In this document: in pieces, positions 61,301 through 64,000 of the stretch | Numbering within the stretch: position 1 is the stretch's first letter | How the letters are laid out: every line of letters begins with the position of its first letter | NCBI RefSeq assembly: GCF_030503615.1 | Contig: NZ_CP129963.1 | Location: forward strand, 2,170,001-2,234,000 | DNA from: Sphingobacterium sp. BN32 | Lineage (GTDB): Bacteria; Bacteroidota; Bacteroidia; Sphingobacteriales; Sphingobacteriaceae | Length of the DNA: 64,000 bases | Reading direction: 5' to 3' | Program-made: the position numbers and the translations under genes | The notes under the pieces: model-generated | The model's input: only the letters and a program-made list of their open reading frames with translations | Databases searched by the model: none | What the model was told of the DNA's origin: nothing

Positions 61301-61681
61301 ATTAACACGGCTTCCACTTCTCGTAACGACAACCTCATCAAGAATATTCGCTGAATCACCGAACACGGGGTTAAGAACGAATGGTTGACCTAATTGTAAG
61401 TACACATCTTCGTACACAACTGGATCTTGTCCAACGTATGTTACTTCGATACGGTATGGACCACCAACACGCATGTTGGATAAGTTAAAGCGACCCGCAT
61501 CATTTGCAGAACCTGAGTAAGCAGTTCCTGAAGGTAAGTGGGTTGCTTTGATTGTAGCTCCTGAAGTTGTGGATCCATTGGTTTGAGTGACCACACCCGT
61601 CATGCTACTAGTGGTTACCTGCGCTTGGATAGTTCCGTAGCTCGCAAGAACCAAAGCAAAGAAAAGTAAAGATTTCTTCAT
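58376..61681 (-). CDS. Oar-like TonB-dependent outer-membrane receptor
   Basis: 1101 residues. Order: signal peptide (MKKSLLFFALVLASYGTIQA), carboxypeptidase-like domain (about 25-115), TonB-box region (ILDEVVVTRSGSRVNKTG), plug (NNLQIDGANFNNGFGLSSNA, INAVTKSGTNDFHGSIYGFY), a large barrel and a C-terminal Phe (MVGLRYSF). The DFHGSIYGF plug segment and the NPQFQMLLDD tail fit Oar-type receptors, which are linked to protein uptake and adhesion. It is flanked by terminators. A very similar, partial gene follows. Confidence 0.93.
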   Translation of the reverse strand: MKKSLLFFALVLASYGTIQAQVTTSSMTGVVTQTNGSTTSGATIKATHLPSGTAYSGSANDAGRFNLSNMRVGGPYRIEVTYVGQDPVVYEDVYLQLGQPFVLNPVFGDSANILDEVVVTRSGSRVNKTGASTNVGLKQIQELPQVSRSITEFTRLTPQANGNSFAGRDARYNNLQIDGANFNNGFGLSSNALPGGNAQPISLDAIQEISVNIAPFDITQSGFTGAGINAVTKSGTNDFHGSIYGFYNNENLTGFKINKETIKYEPGTKQNYGFTLGGPIIKNKLFFFVSGEKEKSTGINASGANLWVPSEDGTMNIEKNITRVKRSDLDAVKNHLINQFGYDPGAYEGYANTAEQFGYKFLARVDWNINDKHKAAFRFNYLNGESMQVANASSGPQPRSSWGRVSENSITFQNGNYAFNNIVSSFTAELNSNFTSQLSNKFLFTYSKIQDTRKTPSDKLFPFVDIWDGSATGGNYISFGTELFSYLNDVINDNFSFTNNLTYNTGKHSFTGGIAFDVQKFGNSYTRMGTGYYRYASVEDFLKTGTSAEVAPIMYGLTYPYENQDTYSRINFGLASAYVQDRISVTDRFNVTAGIRLEMPIYMNKLTANPSIDALELLDVDGNPTHYNSGKWPNQKLMVSPRLGFNYDVFGDRSLTLRGGTGIFTGRVPFVWLTNMPTGAGVLQNTIEPGSYDQIKGWIGNVRFHPEDIYYHLNNVPAGAENVFIKTPKDGAPSSFALVDKNFKMPSVWRSSIAADYKIPNSPVTLTTDILYTKDINGVFQLGANRKASTVKMDYAGVDRDFYPNAASYQYNTAIGANNATVLTNTKSKGYAFSATVGASVAPWNGLSGSLFYTYSEAEEVSANAGSSASSAWGGSPVINSPNQDFLSISDFAVPHRVVANLSYTIQNTTLGIYYNGSHQGRYSLYHSYDLNGDGISNDLTFIPKESSDLNFANILNKDGSVRYSVEDQRKAFDEYITLNDLEEYRGKIAPRNAFLLPWLNRFDVRWTQNILKDVVTKEDKLQFTLDIINVGNLLNSEWGVQDWMYTNGRAILGRVSRNAVANPQFQMLLDDKGEMVKRPYLPATRTSTTWSAMVGLRYSF

Positions 61682-61704
61682 ATGGTTTGTTTTGTTTTCC
61701 GATG

Positions 61705-61712
61705 CAAAATTA
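61705..61712 (-). promoter_or_regulatory. Putative -7 box of the Oar-like gene
   Basis: TAATTTTG on the minus strand, exact TAnnTTTG match, 24-31 bases ahead of the ATG at 61681. No -33 TTTG is evident. Confidence 0.4.
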
Positions 61713-62094
61713 TAAAGTTAAATCATGTTCCGTTAATGCTTAACATAAACTTAATATACTAACAACCATAGATTTGCATTCTTTTGGCAAAATCGAGTAA
61801 ACCAAAATAGTAAACATGACAACTTTTTATATTAACGACGCGCGTTGTTTAAAAAATTGATAAAAAAACTAGGCGAACATTATCAGTTTAACAAATTTTA
61901 ACATTTTGTGAAATGTGGAAAAGTTTTTTCAAAATTTGAAGATAAAATGCGACGTTCGATAATTTGTAGCAAGGATTTCCAGCATTTTTATTCAAATCTA
62001 GTAGGATGTATATCAAAAACCTATCGACTCCTCTGGAAGCAGCGAGCGAGATGAAAGCTCTCGATGATCATTGAAAACCAACAACCCAAAAAAA

Positions 62095-62121
62095 GAGGGC
62101 GCAATATAAAACTGCACCCTC
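62095..62121 (-). terminator. Terminator of the second Oar-like gene
   Basis: GAGGGTGCA/TGCGCCCTC on the minus-strand RNA (one G-U pair), nine-base loop, followed by TTTTTTT. It lies 41 bases past the stop. Confidence 0.85.
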
Positions 62122-62161
62122 CGTCATTATGAACCACTAAACTAAACGAAACCTAAACTTG

Positions 62162-64000
62162 CTAATTGAAAATATAACGAAGGCCTACCTGAGCCGACCA
62201 ACGCGATGAAAGGTCATGTTGGTAGTAAGGTTTTCCATCGTTCAAATTGCCAAGTCGATATTGCGGGATGTTCGTGTCCTTTTCAAAACTATCGAAAACA
62301 ATCGGACGGAAACTATTATCCCAGAAACTTTGACCTCCTTGATATTGCTTACCCCAATTCTTGTTAACCAAGGCACCAATATTCATGATATCAACAGAAA
62401 GTTGAATTGTATTTTTCTTACCCCCTACATTCACAAATACATCCTGTAAGAATTTCAAGTCAAATTGATGCGAAAAAGGAGTACGATCGCCATTACGCTC
62501 AGCATACTGACCTCTTCTGCTTTTTAAGTATGGATTAGATTCTATATATTTTTCAAATTCCGCTGACTGCTCGGCAGCGGTCTTACCCTTAGGAATATCG
62601 ACGAACTTAATTTCGCTCGCGTTTTTAGGAATATACATTAAGGAAAATTGATCGCTTCTTCCGGCTGAATGACCTCCCGGATCGCCCGCAATCATATAGG
62701 CAAAGCGGTTGCCCGATTGACCATTGTAAACCAATGATATCGTCGTTCCTAAGTTTCTCAAATATTCCTTATGGTATGATGCATAAGCAACAATTCGACT
62801 ACCCGTACTGAAGGAATTGTGCCCCAAAGTAATATTGTTCGAACCATTGATGGTACCGGTTCTGTAGAAGTTCGATTGATTTTGTGAAGATGAACCTGAG
62901 AATAGATCCTTAGACTCCGTATAAGTATAAGCAACGGAAGCAAAGAATCCTTTATCAAAGTTTTTGGATAACTGCGCTGTTCCAGACCAAGCATAACCCT
63001 TGTTCACATTGTCTATGTAAATCACCTGCGTATAGTTTGGCAAAACAAGGCGTTTTCTTACATCTTGCTCATACATTAAACGGTTGTCTGCCCCTTCCAA
63101 CTGTCCGATCGGATCTTTCACATTCAAGTCTCTAAAGCGGAAATTGCTTAAGTTTCTCGAGAACATCGCGTCTACCGTCGCCTGCACACCCCATGGTAAT
63201 TGATAATCCACACCAAAAGATGCGCGTGCCATTTGAGGTAATTTCAGATCTTTGGCCAACACAGATATGTTCCCTGATGGTTTAAACTCCTCGGTACTCT
63301 TAGGCTGTTTATTAGCATCTGGAATAAAAGGAATGTTTGGCGCAACATTGCTTCGCACACTCGCCTGAACACCACCTAACAATACACCGCTCTGTGTATA
63401 AGCACCAGACGACCAAACAAACGGATATCGCGAAGTAAATATCCCAACACCACCACGCAACACTGTTGAACGATCCTTATTCACGTCCCAGTTAAAACCT
63501 ACGCGTGGAGACCACATAAATGCGGTTTTCGGCATACGATTCGTCTGCACATCATAACGCTTCGCTAAAATCGAATTATTAAAATCTGTATTCTCCAAAG
63601 GACTGCTTGTATAAATCGGAATATCCACTCGCAGACCGGCAGTTAATTTAAAATTGCTGGCAACTTGAAAATCATCCTGAACATAGAAACCTAATTGCAT
63701 CGCACTAACGTCTGCACCTTGTCTAGGATCCTCTGTATTACTATAGGCATACCTGAAATTGCTTGCTAGCTTGCGCTCAAAATTCTCGAGAGCAGTGTAG
63801 GGAGCATTTGTTGCCGGATTAATGTCGGTTACAGGCGAATCAGTGAACACATAACTGCCGAAGCCATTTCCGATAAATCCATTATACATTTTATAGAACT
63901 CATTATGTGTTCCAAATGTAACCGTATGGTTGCCCTTGAAAAGCGTCAAGTTATTGGTCAGCGTTAGTATATTCTGATTCAATTGGTTAATTGTCGAAAA
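62162..64000 (-). CDS. Oar-like TonB-dependent receptor (partial, N-terminus off the right edge)
   Basis: 613 residues visible; the frame is open to base 64000, so the start lies outside. What remains is barrel: strand motifs TFGTHNEFYKMYNGF, PRVGFNWDVNKDRSTVLRGG, VGIFTSRYPFVWSSGA, PWGVQATVDAMFSRNL, FDLKFLQDVFVNVGG and a C-terminal WSAQVGLRYIFN. These match corresponding stretches of the adjacent receptor (PRLGFNYDVFGDRSLTLRGG; TGIFTGRVPFVWLTNM), so the two are divergent tandem paralogues. The ligand is unknown. Confidence 0.9.
   Translation of the reverse strand, partial: FSTINQLNQNILTLTNNLTLFKGNHTVTFGTHNEFYKMYNGFIGNGFGSYVFTDSPVTDINPATNAPYTALENFERKLASNFRYAYSNTEDPRQGADVSAMQLGFYVQDDFQVASNFKLTAGLRVDIPIYTSSPLENTDFNNSILAKRYDVQTNRMPKTAFMWSPRVGFNWDVNKDRSTVLRGGVGIFTSRYPFVWSSGAYTQSGVLLGGVQASVRSNVAPNIPFIPDANKQPKSTEEFKPSGNISVLAKDLKLPQMARASFGVDYQLPWGVQATVDAMFSRNLSNFRFRDLNVKDPIGQLEGADNRLMYEQDVRKRLVLPNYTQVIYIDNVNKGYAWSGTAQLSKNFDKGFFASVAYTYTESKDLFSGSSSQNQSNFYRTGTINGSNNITLGHNSFSTGSRIVAYASYHKEYLRNLGTTISLVYNGQSGNRFAYMIAGDPGGHSAGRSDQFSLMYIPKNASEIKFVDIPKGKTAAEQSAEFEKYIESNPYLKSRRGQYAERNGDRTPFSHQFDLKFLQDVFVNVGGKKNTIQLSVDIMNIGALVNKNWGKQYQGGQSFWDNSFRPIVFDSFEKDTNIPQYRLGNLNDGKPYYQHDLSSRWSAQVGLRYIFN

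Larger units (their letters stand above)
61682..62161. other. 480-base intergenic region between two Oar-like genes
   Basis: AT-rich. It carries the downstream gene's -7 box at 61705-61712, a 22-residue plus-strand frame starting at 62006 (MYIKNLSTPLEAASEMKALD) of doubtful coding value, and a terminator at 62095-62121. No other feature is seen. Confidence 0.5.

Noticed and set aside
62006..62074. 22-residue plus-strand frame before the receptor terminator
   Set aside because: Too short, no homologue recognised and only a weak ribosome site; mentioned in the gap entry only.

Overview
This window most likely comes from a member of the Bacteroidota, close to Sphingobacteriaceae such as Sphingobacterium or Pedobacter; this is inferred from gene content and style. 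Markers are a SusC/SusD pair, Oar-like and other large outer-membrane receptors, DUF1735/DUF4361 and fimbrillin-like lipoproteins, a LytS/LytTR pair, TPR-type histidine kinases, weak Shine-Dalgarno sequences, and several upstream regions carrying the Bacteroidota -7 box TAnnTTTG. I saw no tRNA, rRNA, CRISPR array, transposase or prophage.

Left part (1-12745). A tightly packed minus-strand operon encodes a 56-residue secreted proline-rich peptide, a lipoprotein TPR histidine kinase, its response regulator, a GYF/DUF805 membrane protein, an SrfB-like actin/Hsp70-fold protein and an SrfC-like P-loop protein that runs off the left edge. I regard this as the most promising poorly described system here. 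Divergent from it are two hypothetical envelope proteins. Next come two minus-strand secreted proteins and a plus-strand LytS/LytTR two-component pair.

Glycan region (12765-27964). A short peptide with a double-glycine, bacteriocin-type leader stands alone beside a polysaccharide utilisation locus. That locus encodes an IPT/NHL lipoprotein, SusC, SusD and a DUF1735/DUF4361 lipoprotein, with a nearby GH92 alpha-mannosidase. The GH92 enzyme has Gln where the catalytic acid Glu is usual, as in enzymes that remove mannose-1-phosphate caps from phosphomannan. Upstream lie a quinone oxidoreductase, an outer-membrane beta-barrel protein and ferritin.

Housekeeping stretch (28130-36445). This holds small conserved proteins, a short hibernation factor, a XerC/D recombinase, class II aldolase, a YffB/Spx-like protein, an M1 aminopeptidase, an NAD(P)-binding protein and a DUF1543 protein. 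Most transcription units end in clear hairpin terminators.

Right part (36643-64000). It begins with a complete RND efflux operon (adaptor, pump, outer-membrane factor), an 82-bp inverted-repeat element, and a fimbrillin-like lipoprotein with a 63-residue partner. Then come pdxH-nuoC-nuoD (an isolated complex I fragment), yqgE, a PQQ sugar dehydrogenase, a ROK regulator, a 5'-nucleotidase split over two genes, an MFS transporter, recR, a Tat-exported Gfo/Idh/MocA oxidoreductase and a LOG-family protein. Two Oar-like TonB-dependent receptors close the window, the last cut by the right edge.
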